Assembly: GCA_019400425.1 (NCBI GenBank)
Contig: JAFREE010000005.1
Span: 62,001-126,000 of the forward strand
Source of the DNA: Hymenochaete sp. R1
Taxonomy: Eukaryota; Basidiomycota; Agaricomycetes; Hymenochaetales; Hymenochaetaceae
Direction of reading: 5' to 3'
Length of the DNA: 64,000 bases
Both the position numbers and the translations under genes were made by a program. Position 1 is the first letter of the stretch, and each line of letters opens with the position of its first letter. The notes beneath the pieces were generated by a model, which was not told where the DNA came from, searched no databases, and was given only the letters and a program-made list of their open reading frames with translations. Shown here one piece after another: positions 10,368 to 21,631 of this stretch.

Positions 10368-10996
10368 ATGACCACTGAACCCCGTCACTTTGTACGCGCT
10401 TCTTGGTTTACAACGCCCTCCAAAAATGCATACATCGTCCCTCGCAAACAGATGCGCATTCACGAATCCCAGCTTGCTGCCAGTATCGACTGGTACAACA
10501 GAATTGAGGAGCGTTTTAGAAAGAGTGAGATACCCGGGCTGTTAGACGTGAGAGTCGCAAGGCTGGGGACGTTGTTCACGTCTTGGGAAACGTACGTCTT
10601 CATCATTCACCGAGCGTAAATTCTTGAGCATGTGATTCTGATCCATCATGTTCCTTCACGCACGGCATATGTTTACGTCTGGGCACCATCATCTCGCCTC
10701 TGACTTTGTCGCCGTAGCTTTGTAAACTGGGAAGCTTGTGATCGGTAAGTAACATTCAAATAACTTTCTCAAATGCGAGGACTCTGTACTTGTTTTGAAA
10801 CGCACTCCCTAGAGTAGCCACAGAGAGATACGAGGAAGAGTACGAGCTCATTACAAACATCCAGAAGAATGTACGAGTGACTCATCTTTACCCATACTTA
10901 TCACCTATACTATACTTACGTCTTGAACTCCAGTCCGACCCAGAGGCCTTCTCGCTCAGCTTCTTCTCTGCGAAGGACTTGAACCTTACACTCTGA
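10368..10996 (+). CDS. Uncharacterised small protein
   Basis: A four-exon model (10368-10591, 10718-10744, 10813-10870, 10934-10996) gives 123 residues with consistent phases and normal GT...AG introns. The protein begins MTTEPRHFVRASWFTTP and contains a charged helical region (SIDWYNRIEERFRKSEIP), then FVNWEACDRVATERYEEEYE and ends FFSAKDLNLTL. There is no signal peptide or membrane segment. I do not recognise the family. The regular introns and the absence of stops across three joins argue it is real. An in-frame 5' extension would need a very short intron (34 bases), so the start at 10368 is preferred. A cytosolic or mitochondrial role cannot be decided. Confidence 0.5.
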
Positions 10997-11478
10997 GCTA
11001 ATTTGGATACTGATGAATATAGTAGACAAGGGTATTTCTTAGTGCCCTCGTCTCTTCCATGCTTCGAGATGCACGATAACCATACAATGTAGAGAAGTGG
11101 TCAGTAGTCGGTGGCTGGGAGGCATTCCGTATCAGCATTAAAGCACGCATGGACTTGTGAACGCCGGTTTCGTCCATGTCTCTTAGAAGTTATTTAATGT
11201 AGTCCTAATTCAACATACATTCTACTTCTACAGCGATGATTGACATGTATAGCGCTGAAACTATTATCCTCTGTTGAAATCCCGTGTATTTTTGCCCTCT
11301 GTCTTCGTAATTAATTGCCCATTCCGAGTCAACCCAAAAGTCATATTACGATATCGATAATGCTAATAGAGCCTGAGAATTCTGAGGCGGATTAATTACG
11401 TAATAATACCGCGACGTGCTCTGACTGACTGACTTCCTCGCTGCGTTGCTCGTTGCACCCCTTCAACAGTCTCTGACC
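10997..11478. other. Intergenic region
   Basis: AT-rich 480 bases between two plus-strand genes. It presumably holds a terminator and the promoter of the complex I subunit gene. Nothing else recognised. Confidence 0.45.
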
Positions 11479-11956
11479 ATGGCGTCCATCGTCTCGCCGT
11501 TCCGGTCCACATACCGCTATCTTGTGCGCAAATTTCAGTACTGAAAACTCATTTGAAAGCTGCTGACGAAATGCGAATATATAACGGGTATAACGATCGA
11601 ACGGACTTCGTGTGGTGTGGGCACCTCTATCTGCCTTGGGTCCTTTTGGCCGAATAAATGTCTGGACATTACTATGATGGACTTTTCCTGATATGACAGA
11701 ATCGTCAAGCACACGAGAACCCCGTTATTTTATGGTCTCTCGTCGTAGGTCTCTCGGGTCCTGTTCTTGTCGCGACCGTCCCACCGATCAGGAAGAGCCT
11801 AGGATGGAAGCCTTCGCCGGAGATCCCGACAACGTACCCTTGTAAGTGCATTTTTAACTGGAATGTATGTTGTTGTTTTTTGACAAGGGTCTGCTTCTGC
11901 TTTATTAAGTACCGAAGAGGGAGAGAAGATTTGTGCAAGGGTATGAGGACGAATAG
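11479..11956 (+). CDS. NADH:ubiquinone oxidoreductase 9.5 kDa subunit (mitochondrial complex I)
   Basis: Predicted 77-aa accessory subunit of respiratory complex I with one membrane helix. Exons: 11479-11523, 11700-11841 and 11910-11956. The joins give PFRSTYRYLNRQAHENPVIL, then the hydrophobic span WSLVVGLSGPVLVATVPP, then IRKSLGW, EIPTTYPLP and VQGYEDE. This string of motifs, including AHENPV, GPV..TVPPIR, IPTTYPLP and GYEDE, is the signature of the fungal 9.5 kDa subunit family, and the length matches. Intron 1 uses the donor GTGCGC at 11524; the more obvious GTACTG nearby breaks the frame. The gene is easily missed because no single exon is long. It converges with the ornithine carrier gene, 209 bases away. 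Confidence 0.88.
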
Positions 11957-12165
11957 AGGATATAAGAATGAAATACCATTGCAACCCTCGCAATCGACGT
12001 GTTCTAGCCATATGGCATTCGCATTCAGCAGCATTACAACGGATCACAAAAATATCTGTTGCTGAACTCTAGTGTCTATGTGTGTTGGGTATAATACATT
12101 TTTTGCCTTCCATTCTCAGGTTCATCGTCCGTCCAACAAGTTGTACTCCACTATCATTGCGAAGA

Positions 12166-13451
12166 CTATCCAAACCTCTTGCTCAATCCATCATAAATCA
12201 AGAATATCATCGCGCTGCTCGGGATAGCCCGTGCAGTAGTGATTCCCATCCCAGCATACAACCCCCTTACACCACGTTTTGCGTACATATCGCTCGCAAC
12301 GCCCCAGAATGTCAACGGCTTCGCATTTGCGCTTGCATCCTTCGGTCTCAGCTCCTCGGCAGTCTGTAAAGCACTTTTGACGGAATCGGCGGGAAAAAGG
12401 ACGACGTTGTAAGATACGCCTGCACAAGCACCGGCGAGGGCGCTTTCCCATGCACGTAGGTCCTTGCTTGTAAAAGAACGTTCCTCACCGACATCGGTAA
12501 GGGAACCCCGACCCTGCTGAATTTGGGACTGTCGTCGCCGAAGTAGTATGTTGCTCATAGCTTCTTTCGTGCCGAACCAGGCAACGGAGCCCCCGGTCTC
12601 ACGAATGAGCGTCCCTGTTTGGCCCAGCCAGAGTCCGTGCATACCGTGCGTTTTGAGGACGTTTCGGAGAATGGCAATGGGTCCTGGGAGGGCAGCAAAG
12701 TTTGGTTTGGCATTGTTAGAGGCGAAAGTGAGGGTACCAGCTTCAATACCGGCAGCTTCGAGATGTTTGAGAGCCGCTGCGGAAGAAGGGGTCTCTGTTG
12801 CAAGAAGCTGGACTTGCATTTTGCATTTTACAAGCTCGATTGGGGTTCTGTGACACAAGCATAAGAGCATCGTCAGCTCAATAAACAATTGGGTGGAAGA
12901 ACAGCATCACAGTAGAAAACTCGTTATAGCACCCGCTCCGGCGCCGGAAAAAACTAGCTGAGAGTTCGTAAGCTCGGTTGACGTCGAACCAGACCACCAT
13001 CGACAGAGCCTCTGCAGTTGCCCGTATGATAGAAAAAGGGTTGCATTCTCCGCCATAGCACCTACGACAGGCGCTGGTAGACCCTACAACCAGGCTTCCG
13101 TTAGATAGGCTTTCACATCTATATCCCTTTTGGACTCACCCGGTACAGTCCTCGTACACCTTCTTTCTCCCATGTAGTTGAGAGGCAATCCAGAGGTCCG
13201 TTGAAACGCGCCGATGCATTGAAAACTTGCGCTTGTAGACGAACTTTACAGAGGTCGAAGGGATGCTCGAACACTTTGGAGACTATTCCTGCAGCCTAAG
13301 GGACAACATAAAAATATCATAATATTCGTCAACATTCGAGAACCTAGTCAGAATCCGAAAGCCGATGAGACAAACTTACACTACCAAACATGACATCCTT
13401 CGCACCGTCCACGAAAGCAACGTCCCGTGCTTCTGCAGCCGTTGCCTCCAT
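12166..13451 (-). CDS. ORT1: Mitochondrial ornithine carrier (SLC25 family)
   Basis: Predicted 360-aa inner-membrane carrier exchanging ornithine (made in the matrix) with the cytosol for arginine synthesis. Exons on the minus strand: 13451-13380, 13295-13140, 13083-12911 and 12847-12166. Three carrier signatures are visible: HPFDLCKVRLQ in repeat 1, TPIELVKCKMQVQ in repeat 2 and FPADSVKSALQ in repeat 3. GLYRGLPAPVVGAMAENA is the wording typical of the fungal ORT1/ARG11 subgroup. A low-complexity loop (SLTDVGEERSF region) between repeats 2 and 3 is longer than in yeast. The carrier family is certain; the substrate is inferred from subgroup resemblance. Confidence 0.88.
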
Positions 13452-14436
13452 ATTCGAGATCAACAGGAGACAGACACTGATTACCCGTCAAACGTAGCTT
13501 CTCTCGAGTGCGTACGGGAAGAAGGAAGCTAGCAGATGAAGACGAGCGAGGGCGGAAGTAAAGGGGATCCAATATATGTCGTGGGTCCGGTAATGGTTTT
13601 TGTACGTGGGCGACAAGGCTGTTGCACCTTTTTCTATGCTATTGCATGTCTCCTTTTCTGGGTAATGAGACGAAGTCGGTACTTATGGGCGTCAAGTTTT
13701 GCCCGTCATGGTGTAGAAAAGAAGACAATCCTTGAGCGCTACGCCGACTACGGACGGATCCTTGCCGCCGCACTGCGGAACCTGTGCGATGCAACAACTT
13801 TTTTTGCAGCCACCCGCCGCCTACTTGAAAAGGAGACGACGATCACTGCTATAACTCGCACGAGTGGCAGGCGCTAATTTAGAGGCTCGATTCAAGCTCG
13901 ATGCGAACCGAATGCTTGAAAGTTATGCTTGAAAGTGCATATAACTTGTGAATAGAGGCCATCGCAAAGTTCACGCGCACCAAACGAGTCGTATACGTTG
14001 AGAAGTAGAGAAAAAACACCGAAAACAACAACAGATGCATGTTTACACAGAGATTGAGATATTAATGAAGTTGTGGAGGGGAGGCAACGAGGAAGGCGAC
14101 GAGAAAGCAAGGTAAAAGCTATGCAGATAAGTTAGATACTGTCATGACCTGTCCATTTTTTTCGTGTTTCACGGGATCGTATGGCCCTATACACATATCA
14201 AGGGAAAGGCAATGTTCGTGATGCAGACGTCTCAGAGGACTGGAGTGAGAATTCAGAATGAAAAGCGTGAAAGGCGACGGGAAGAGAGCATAAAGCAGAA
14301 AACGACATAAAACCCAGAATAGAGGAGTAGAACACAGAAAGAGATGAAAAGGCTTGTTTCGAGCGATTCAAAGTAAGGAGGACGAAGGAAAAGATAGCAG
14401 TAAGCCGGAACCTAATACAGAAGTACCAAATTGACG
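13452..14436. other. Intergenic region between ornithine carrier and histidine kinase
   Basis: About 1 kb holding the ornithine carrier promoter and the 3' flank of the kinase gene. A 113-codon open frame at 13536-13877 (plus) overlaps the carrier's upstream region and looks like chance. Purine-rich tracts occur at 14260-14420. Confidence 0.5.
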
Positions 14437-17400
14437 CTAGGGTATTGGTGCACGGGTGAGCCGTCGTTGTCGGGCTATTTCAAGCATTGCTTTGAGGCTG
14501 CTCTCTAGTACAGGCTTAGTAAGAACACTAGAGGGACACGTTAGAACTCGATTGAAGATCAAAAGCAATAACTACTTACCGGTCGACACCAACATCTATA
14601 TATTCTTGCTGATCCGAAAGTAAAGCATTACCTTGACACAGTCATCAAAAAAGACGCCAAATGCAAGGTGCTTTTAGCTTACCGGTCACTCCGACAACGA
14701 AGTCCTTGCGGCCTAGATGCCTAAGGCAGAAGACAGTATCTAATCCAGACATGACAGGCTGGGAAGGTTGATCAGTAAATTTAAAAGGACAAAGACAGAA
14801 GTAAGCGTTTACCATTTGATTGTCCAAGAAAACAATATCAAAAAGATAAAAATGATCTTTATCCGAGCCCGGATGAGCAGGGAGGCCTGTACTCATGCCC
14901 ATCCCAGAACGACGGTCTCCCTTACGGTCTCCTTTACGATCTCCGAGTACAATTTCGGGAGGTATTATTCCATTAAGAATCTTTTCCAGACCAACCTTCC
15001 CATTCTCCGCCACAGTGACAGAGCAACCCAGCCGAGTAAGCAACCTTGACATGAGCGTGCGAGTGATCATATCATCGTCCACAACAAGGACTTGTAGGCC
15101 TTTCCCGATTGGAGGTATAGGAACAGACGATCCTGGTGGTATACTGGTCGGGATCGTTTGCAAAGGCGCAGGGGCAGATTGAATTGGTCCATTCAGAGGC
15201 GGAGGAACCAATGGCACTCCCGTTGGTGTCAGGTCCTCCTCGACGGCTGAATAGCTTTCAACCACATCTTCCGAGATGGGCTCCATGTCATGCGCCAAAT
15301 TTGGCACTGAGATTGATACACGTTGAGACTCTGGCATTCCTTCGGACGATTCCTGTGCCTTCGCCGTATTCTTCTGACGTTGCGCTTGCACGTTCTTCAA
15401 AGCATCGCCGGTGCCAAACATGACCTCTGGCTCTGAAGAGCTCGCATCCGCCTCCTTCAACTCTCCGTCATTCGCCGATGACGGTGTCTCACCTTCGCCA
15501 ATGGCTCGGGCGAACTTAAGGCCCTCGAGACCTAGTGCGAGTTGCCTCTGTCCTTCGGAGTAATCTGATCCGTCGTGGATAAAATCTGGTCGTTCAGTGC
15601 TACGGGAACTTGACATGCCAACGCCTAGGGCTGGAAGTAGCAGACATTAACACTCAATAACGACGAAGAAGCGAGAAAATAAAACGTACGCAGTTCGACC
15701 CAGAACGTACTACCCTCATTAAGCTTACTCCTCACACCCAAACGACCTCCACTGAGTTTCACGATGCGCCTAACAAGAGCAAGTCCAAGACCCGTACCCT
15801 TACCACCTTGATACTTTCCGATCTGAGCGTTCTGGTTAGAAAGATTGATGAGAAGAGAAATTACCGCCCACCTCAGTCTGAACATAAGGGCTGAAAAGCT
15901 TGTTATCAACCAAATCGCGCGATCGAATACCCACACCGGTGTCATGAACTTCGATGCGCACGACGATGCGATCGAGCACATTCAAGTCGAATGAGTTATG
16001 TCTGACAAGCTCAGCCATGGACAAAGGGGTTGAAACCGTTGGAAGGAGGCCCTTCTCAGCTCCATCTAACATGTCTCGGGCAATGATTTCCTGACCTTGA
16101 TCTTCCTTGCTCGGATGCCTTCTCCACCCGAAAACGTTGTGCGGAATCAGCCTTGTCGGAGTCCAATGTTGTGCACTACTCCTGTCGGAGCGGCTTGAGC
16201 GCTGATCGTGTTGTTTCTTGCTCTTTGGTCGACCTTGCTCAGGAGTTCCGGGGGGCTGAGCAGTTCGAGTATCAGACGGCTTATCGGACTGGTTCCGAGA
16301 CAGAGTGTTGGGTGTGCGCGCTTGACCATTGGTGACGAACGCACCCGAGGGAGGGAGGACGGGGAGAGCAAGTTTCGTGACAATCTGGATTTTACCGCCC
16401 GAAGGCGTAAACTTGCACGCATTGCTGAGAAGGTTGTTCACAACTTGTCGTAAGCGCATCTCATCACCCAATACCAAGCCCTCCCTGTCTTCTTTCTTGA
16501 GCTCGGCATTGATCGTTTCACCATCAAGACCTTGAGTTGCAAAAAGGGCACGTCTTGCGACCGCATCGATGTTCTTGTCGAGATCAACGAAGACCTCCAG
16601 ACCTCGCGCGTCTGCTGCCAGACGTAATGGAGCAACAATGGAACGGATAGTTTGATGCTGTAATCTCTTTTAACGAACATTGCTGGCAACACAGGAGTTA
16701 TGACTTACTAAGTTATAGGGCTGTTTGACGGTGGAAAATCGACCGGCGTCAAGACGGTCAAAGTCCAAAACATCGTTAAGCACTAAATCACATTTCTACG
16801 TAAGCGCATTTGTATACTCACAGTGAATGATGCTTACCTTTTGACATCATGTTCAGACTCCCACTTAGCGCCGCCCATTCAAGCTCTTTGTCGCCCTTGA
16901 TAGGTACAGTCGCTTCGATATTCTGAGACGCCAACACTGCCAAACATTCCTTCAGTATCCATCGTCCTAGAAGTCCATTGATAACTCACAAGCAGTGTTT
17001 AGTGGTACTCGAACCTCATGGAAGACGTAGCTAGTCAACCGTCGTTTCGAATCACTGGCTTTGCGTTCATTGACTTGTGCCTTTTGAGTCGCTCGGAACT
17101 GCGCTTTAAGCTGATCACGTAGGGAATAGTTGCGTCGTTCCGTCTTCGGTGCTTCTATTAGAACCGATTTCCGCAATTGGTAGGTGAGGTTGAAGAACTC
17201 ACAGCTTCACGCTTATAATGCGCATAGAGAACAAATATGTGAAATAGCAAAGCGTTGACACTATCTGTAGCATCAATTTATCAGTACTTGTTTCGCAGTA
17301 ATGATCAGATAAAAGTGCATACTTCGAGCATAACTCGGACGCTCCGGGATAATGAGGGCACACTGGGAATGAAAGTGCGTAATGAGAAGTTGCATATCGA

Positions 17401-18737
17401 GATCAAATAAGAATGAGGCACGCACGCTAATGATGAAAAAGATTCCGACACCAATTGCATTCGATATACGTTTCAAACGCATACCGAACAGACCGATCGT
17501 TGGTAAACCGATAGCATAGCTGCATAAGAGTTCAGTATCGAACGGGTCAAAGTGAGAGCAAAACTTACAAGAAAGTAGACGTGAAGTCACGATTACCACA
17601 ATGATTTCCACCAAGGCGCACTCCGTAAAAATCGCAAGCGTACATATAGGAGACAGAATAGACGGGGTAGGACCACACGAGGCAGGATAGACTAACTTGA
17701 TACCAGAATTTGTGTTTATACGGCAAATCGTAGATCACCACGATTGGAAGGGGGAAAACGAGCAGAGTGGTGACACCATAATAGAAGACTTTATCCGAGA
17801 GAGACAATGGTCTAGGGGCCAATGCGACGACCAGAATCCAATTAATGATGAAGAACACGGATGAGTATAGTCCAAGCGTCTTCCCTGACCACCACGTCTC
17901 ACGTCGGAATTCGTGCTCCATTTTCTCATCGGCAAAGTTCATCGTAAAGAAGTGAAAGATCAATGGCCAGAGAGTCCATCGAAAGAATGAGTAGATTGGG
18001 TTATTTTCCCAAAATCGAAGTGACCGCTGCGATTCCGTTGTGTAAGATGATGTCGCATAACTATGTTCGTGACCTCTGCTATTCCCCTGACCATGTCCAA
18101 CGGCCACACTACCTTCCGCCGAAGGCGAGCCCGTCACAGTGGTTCCCAAATCATTGTCAACGACAATCTGGTCGACTTCCATCGCCTCTTCTTGGTCATC
18201 CTCTGGTGCGGGAGCATAGTATCCGTGTTTTTTATGACCGGAACCGTTCGACGCTGTACTCGTCTTCGCGCCATCCAGGAGAGATTCGGATGGTGCACTA
18301 CCGGTCCCTAGACGTTGTTTGAACTTCGCCCATTGCACGCGAAACTTGCCGCCTCCAACGCTTTCAACTCGCGCATTCTTGGCCGGATTGACGCCAGGTC
18401 TCTTTTCGCGGCTGCGATCCCTGGGCTTGTGCTCTCGTCCGTAGCGCATGCCTTCTATGAGTTCCATGACCGTCTCGCCTTGCTCCTTCACTCCCTCTCC
18501 CCGAGATTTCCTCGTTCTTCGCAAATTCGACTCCGTGAATGGAACTTCCGCACCTCCGGGATTAAACGAGCGAGTATGTGCCATCTCGGGGCGCAGAGGG
18601 ATGCGGTCATTGGACGAATGTCTGTGTTTCATAGCGCTCTTGCCTGCACGTTTCTTCACGTCCTTCGTCCCTTCGCCGGTGCCATCGATGCGTTTGGACG
18701 AGCCTGCTGCAGCGTTGTCGGCTACGCCTTCAGCCAT
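14437..18737 (-). CDS. Transmembrane hybrid histidine kinase
   Basis: Two-component signalling protein with kinase and receiver on one chain. Exon 1 (18737-17569) encodes a basic, low-complexity N-terminus of about 250 residues and several membrane segments; more follow in exons at 17519-17426, 17362-17323 and 17264-17203. Then come RRNYSLRDQLKAQFRATQKA (helical linker), the phosphoacceptor HEVRVPLN, VLNDVLDFDRLD, the N box NLLSNACKFTPSGGK, G1 box DTGVGI and G2 box GKGTGLGLAL. A Ser/Pro-rich spacer leads to a receiver domain: VLVVDDD, phosphorylated Asp in FLDNQMP-type context, VGVTG and VLTKPV. All key residues are present. The stop is at 14437. One splice near 17203-17155 cannot be fixed because the obvious donor and acceptor differ in phase. 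The start may lie further upstream. Ligand unknown. Confidence 0.88.
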
Positions 18738-19319
18738 GAGCTGCCCAAGGTCGTCGTGTCGACGATTGACCGCGGTGGGAGACTGGGTGTCGCACGGAAA
18801 GCCCCTACTGTCATTGCGGCCGAGATGGTTTTATTCGCGAACGGCTGCCGATCCCTGTATCGCCGATCGCCGTGGGTAAACGGCAAACTTGGTCCAGGCT
18901 GGCCGGCCGGCTGCTCATCCGCCATCGTCATTCCGATGCGATGACGCAAAGTCTCACTCACCACTGAACTAGTAAATTACTGACTGCTAGCGACTCTCCA
19001 CAAGAGTAATAAATTTATTGTGAATGGGTAAAAGCAAATATTACTTCAGCTATATTTAAGCTTATTTGATTCTTAGCCGTAAACCTACTACAAAGGCAAC
19101 CCAAAACATGCATGCATGTAGCAGGAGCCACGCAGGCCGGCAGGTTCAGCAGGTACAGGAATTTAAGTTGACAACATGCCTCAACGGCCCGTGGATCGGA
19201 CTTCGGAGCATTAATACGCATGACCGAAGCTGGGAGGCAAAAAATACCGTGGACGATAGAGCCCCACATCTCGGGAATCCGTGCAAAAGTTTGGCTGGCA
19301 TGCTGGCCTTCTGAGAGGT
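18738..19319. other. Upstream region of the histidine kinase
   Basis: Contains a 243-base minus-strand open frame (18964-18722) that overlaps the kinase start in another frame and could be a leader peptide or a missed 5' exon. An ACATGCATGCATGT palindrome lies at 19107-19120. No other gene seen. Confidence 0.45.
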
Positions 19320-19979
19320 TTACCAATGTTTCTCTGAGATATACACCTTATCCACATCCTCGTCCGCCATGTCATCCCTGAAGAAGCGTTCGTGCTCCGC
19401 AATCCTCACATTGTTTCCGCTCATCTGCCTCTTCGTCATAAGGCCGTGAGGGTTAAATGTCCAATCCTCTGTAGACATGATTAAACTTAGAAAAACGTGA
19501 TACAAAACAGTCATGAAGTGAAACGAAGCTCACCGAGGCCATAGCATCGGAACCAGCTTTTCTCTGTCACATCGTAGAACTCGTACCAAAACTGCACGGC
19601 GATCTTGTTTTCAGTCCATGCGAAAAGCTCCTTTCGTAGTCTCGGAAATGATCAGAGCAACGATAATAATGATCAAATAATCGCTCACTTGTATCTCGTC
19701 TCCTTCTCCCATTTTTTAGTCAAAAAATCAACAATCTGCTCTCTTCCATGCGGAAAAAGGTCCCTGTTCCGCCAGATACTGTCCTCCGTGTAAGCTAGTG
19801 AGACCTTTTGAGGATCGCAGGTATTCCAAAGCTTCTGAGCAGCCTTGACCTTTTCTGGAGGGAAAAAGTCAGCCCGAAATGAACACCCATGTCTGGTCAC
19901 TCCACAAGCACTCACGATGCGCAGTCTCCTTCGTGAAGGGGGGCACAGGCGGCCTGATGCTTGATGCGGCGCCGGACAT
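19320..19979 (-). CDS. DUF1348 protein, SnoaL/NTF2-like fold
   Basis: Predicted 161-aa soluble protein. Exons on the minus strand: 19979-19916, 19854-19689, 19640-19534 and 19468-19320. It starts MSGAASSIRPPVPPFTKETA, then KVKAAQKLWNTCDPQKVSLA, YTEDSIWRNRDLFPHGRE, QIVDFLTKKWEKE, FAWTENKIAVQFWYEF, CYGLEDWTFNPHGLM and ends in a YISEKHW tail. This is the full DUF1348 pattern (RPP.PPFT; A..AYT.DS.WRNR; G.E.I..FL..KW; IAV.F.YE; YG.E.WEF...G.M). Family members adopt the NTF2-like cone fold. No enzyme activity is established, so the role is left open. Length is normal for the family. Confidence 0.87.
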
Positions 19980-20654
19980 GAATCGTAAGGACCCGTGCGC
20001 AAATCGAAATGGCAGATGAGAATGAACGAGCATGCACGGGTAATGGTCCAAGTTTATGGCACAGTACTAGAGATGGATAATGGTTCAAAAGGCAGAATCG
20101 GAGTGCCTTTAAGTATCTTCATCTTATTCAGCAATTTGAATAAACCAACGATCCATCCCTTACGAAGTGAATCACCTCATCACCCGAGAAGCCCTGCTCA
20201 TACCCACAAAGTCAACTAATGGACTCACTACACTACCCGCCTCTCGCCGTCCAATTGTTTACGAATGCCTATAAATGGACTGAATACCATTCGGGATCCC
20301 CAAAGTGAGCTTCTTCGCAATGATTTGGGGCATGTGAGCAACGGTTTATCAAGTGACAAACGCCGCCGATAATGTATTCTGGATATCCCGTTTATCGTCT
20401 GCCTCCGTTTCTGATCCTCCATCTAGCATTCTGATAGCGGGCAAGGAGGGAAACAGTGTGAGCATCCTAAGTCCTCTATGGTTGGTGATGGTGCAGCAAG
20501 GGTCTGTCTGCCAGGAAATCGATGGCGGACGAATCGAATTACCTAATCATCGTTGACGAATGTGGCGATCAAAGGGAGGGAGCGAACGCGAATTCCTCTT
20601 CATCAGTCACGGTCAGGACAAGTTCCTCGTTCTTTGACGACACATCCTCCAACC
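19980..20654. other. Divergent intergenic region between DUF1348 and PITH genes
   Basis: About 675 bases that must hold both promoters. No open frame with support. I see no clear TATA box. Confidence 0.45.
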
Positions 20655-21541
20655 ATGAGCTTCAAAGATGAGGTATGCTGACATATCTTACAGACCAAGT
20701 GGGAAAGTGGCTGATCGATCCACAGAAAAACCTCAGAGAGAACCTCGATCCGGCTAACATTAGCTGCACGAATGAAACGAACGACCACCCTTTGAGCTCC
20801 ATCCTCCGGATCGGTCAAAGGAGCCCCGAGGCCTACCTTGAGAGTGACCTCGGCTCACAGCTTATTTTGAATGTATCGGTGAGCTTTCCGTCGCTACTTT
20901 ATTCGATCAAGAAGAGCACTGACTGACTATATGCGCGTTGCATGCTCTCCGTAAATATCACGACACCTCCATGCCAGTTCAACACAAAAGTACGGCTACA
21001 CAAAATCAAACTTTCCACCAAGGAGGAGCACCGTGCAAGAGCACCTAAGAAGATCGGTATTTTCGCGAACTCGGACAGAACAGTCGATTTTGGGACAGAC
21101 GAAAAGCAGGCGACGCAGGTGTTTGACTTAACAGAGAAGCAAGTGAATGGGGAAGAGTTTATCGAGCTGCGCTATGTGAATTTTCAAAATGTTATCAGCG
21201 TGCAGGTATGCCAATGTTCTATTGCGCATGAATGTACTTATTTTCTGATTATCACCCTGGCACGCAAGATCCTAGTATGGTCGAATCGGTCGCAGGAAGA
21301 AGATTCAGATCCGGATGATGCGGAGCCGACACGGATAGATAATGTGGATTTCTTTGGTAGCTTGAATGAGTGGGTCTCACGCATAGATCTTCTTTTGAAA
21401 TGCACTCATGCTTCATTTGAGAAGAGGAACGAAGGACCTAAGTGGACTCCGCCAAGAAGACGAGGACTCATGATTTTGTATAATTTGAACTTGCTATACA
21501 GGGATGTGGATCAATTTAATTTCATCCTAACACCGGGATAG
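20655..21541 (+). CDS. PITH-domain protein (TXNL1 C-terminal-like / PITHD1 family)
   Basis: Predicted 223-aa protein consisting essentially of a PITH domain, the jelly-roll module that in TXNL1 binds the 26S proteasome. Exons: 20655-20672, 20726-20878, 20978-21205 and 21269-21541. Motifs in order: LDPANISCTNETNDHPL, YLESDLGSQLILNVSFNTKV, RLHKIKL, APKKIGIFAN, ATQVFDLTEKQVNGEEFIEL, RYVNFQNVISVQILVWSN, TRIDNVDFFG. These match the PITH consensus (CLNE, D.QLLL..PF....V..I, P..I.LF.N, L.FV.FQ...SL.IFV..N, T.I..LD..G). No thioredoxin domain precedes it, unlike TXNL1. The first coding exon is only 18 bases. The last 60 residues after FFG are not family-typical and could be misread intron or tail. Confidence 0.78.
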
Positions 21542-21631
21542 TACTCTGGATAAAAGAAGGTGGCGAAATAGAAATTTTTATCTATGTGAACCCTTCTTTG
21601 TCCTTCCCTTTCCCTCTTGTACAACGCATCG

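Noticed and set aside
13536..13877. 113-codon plus-strand frame upstream of the ornithine carrier
   Set aside because: No motif; it lies in the carrier promoter and shows no splice partners.
18315..18944. 209-codon plus-strand frame
   Set aside because: Shadow of the low-complexity histidine kinase N-terminus. The minus-strand frame is longer and continues into the membrane domain.
19107..19120. ACATGCATGCATGT palindrome as a regulatory site
   Set aside because: Short and alone. RY-type repeats of this kind occur by chance and no regulator can be named.
20673..20693. 21-base GT...AG segment after the PITH start as an intron
   Set aside because: Too short to splice. The 53-base alternative 20673-20725 gives the PITH sequence.
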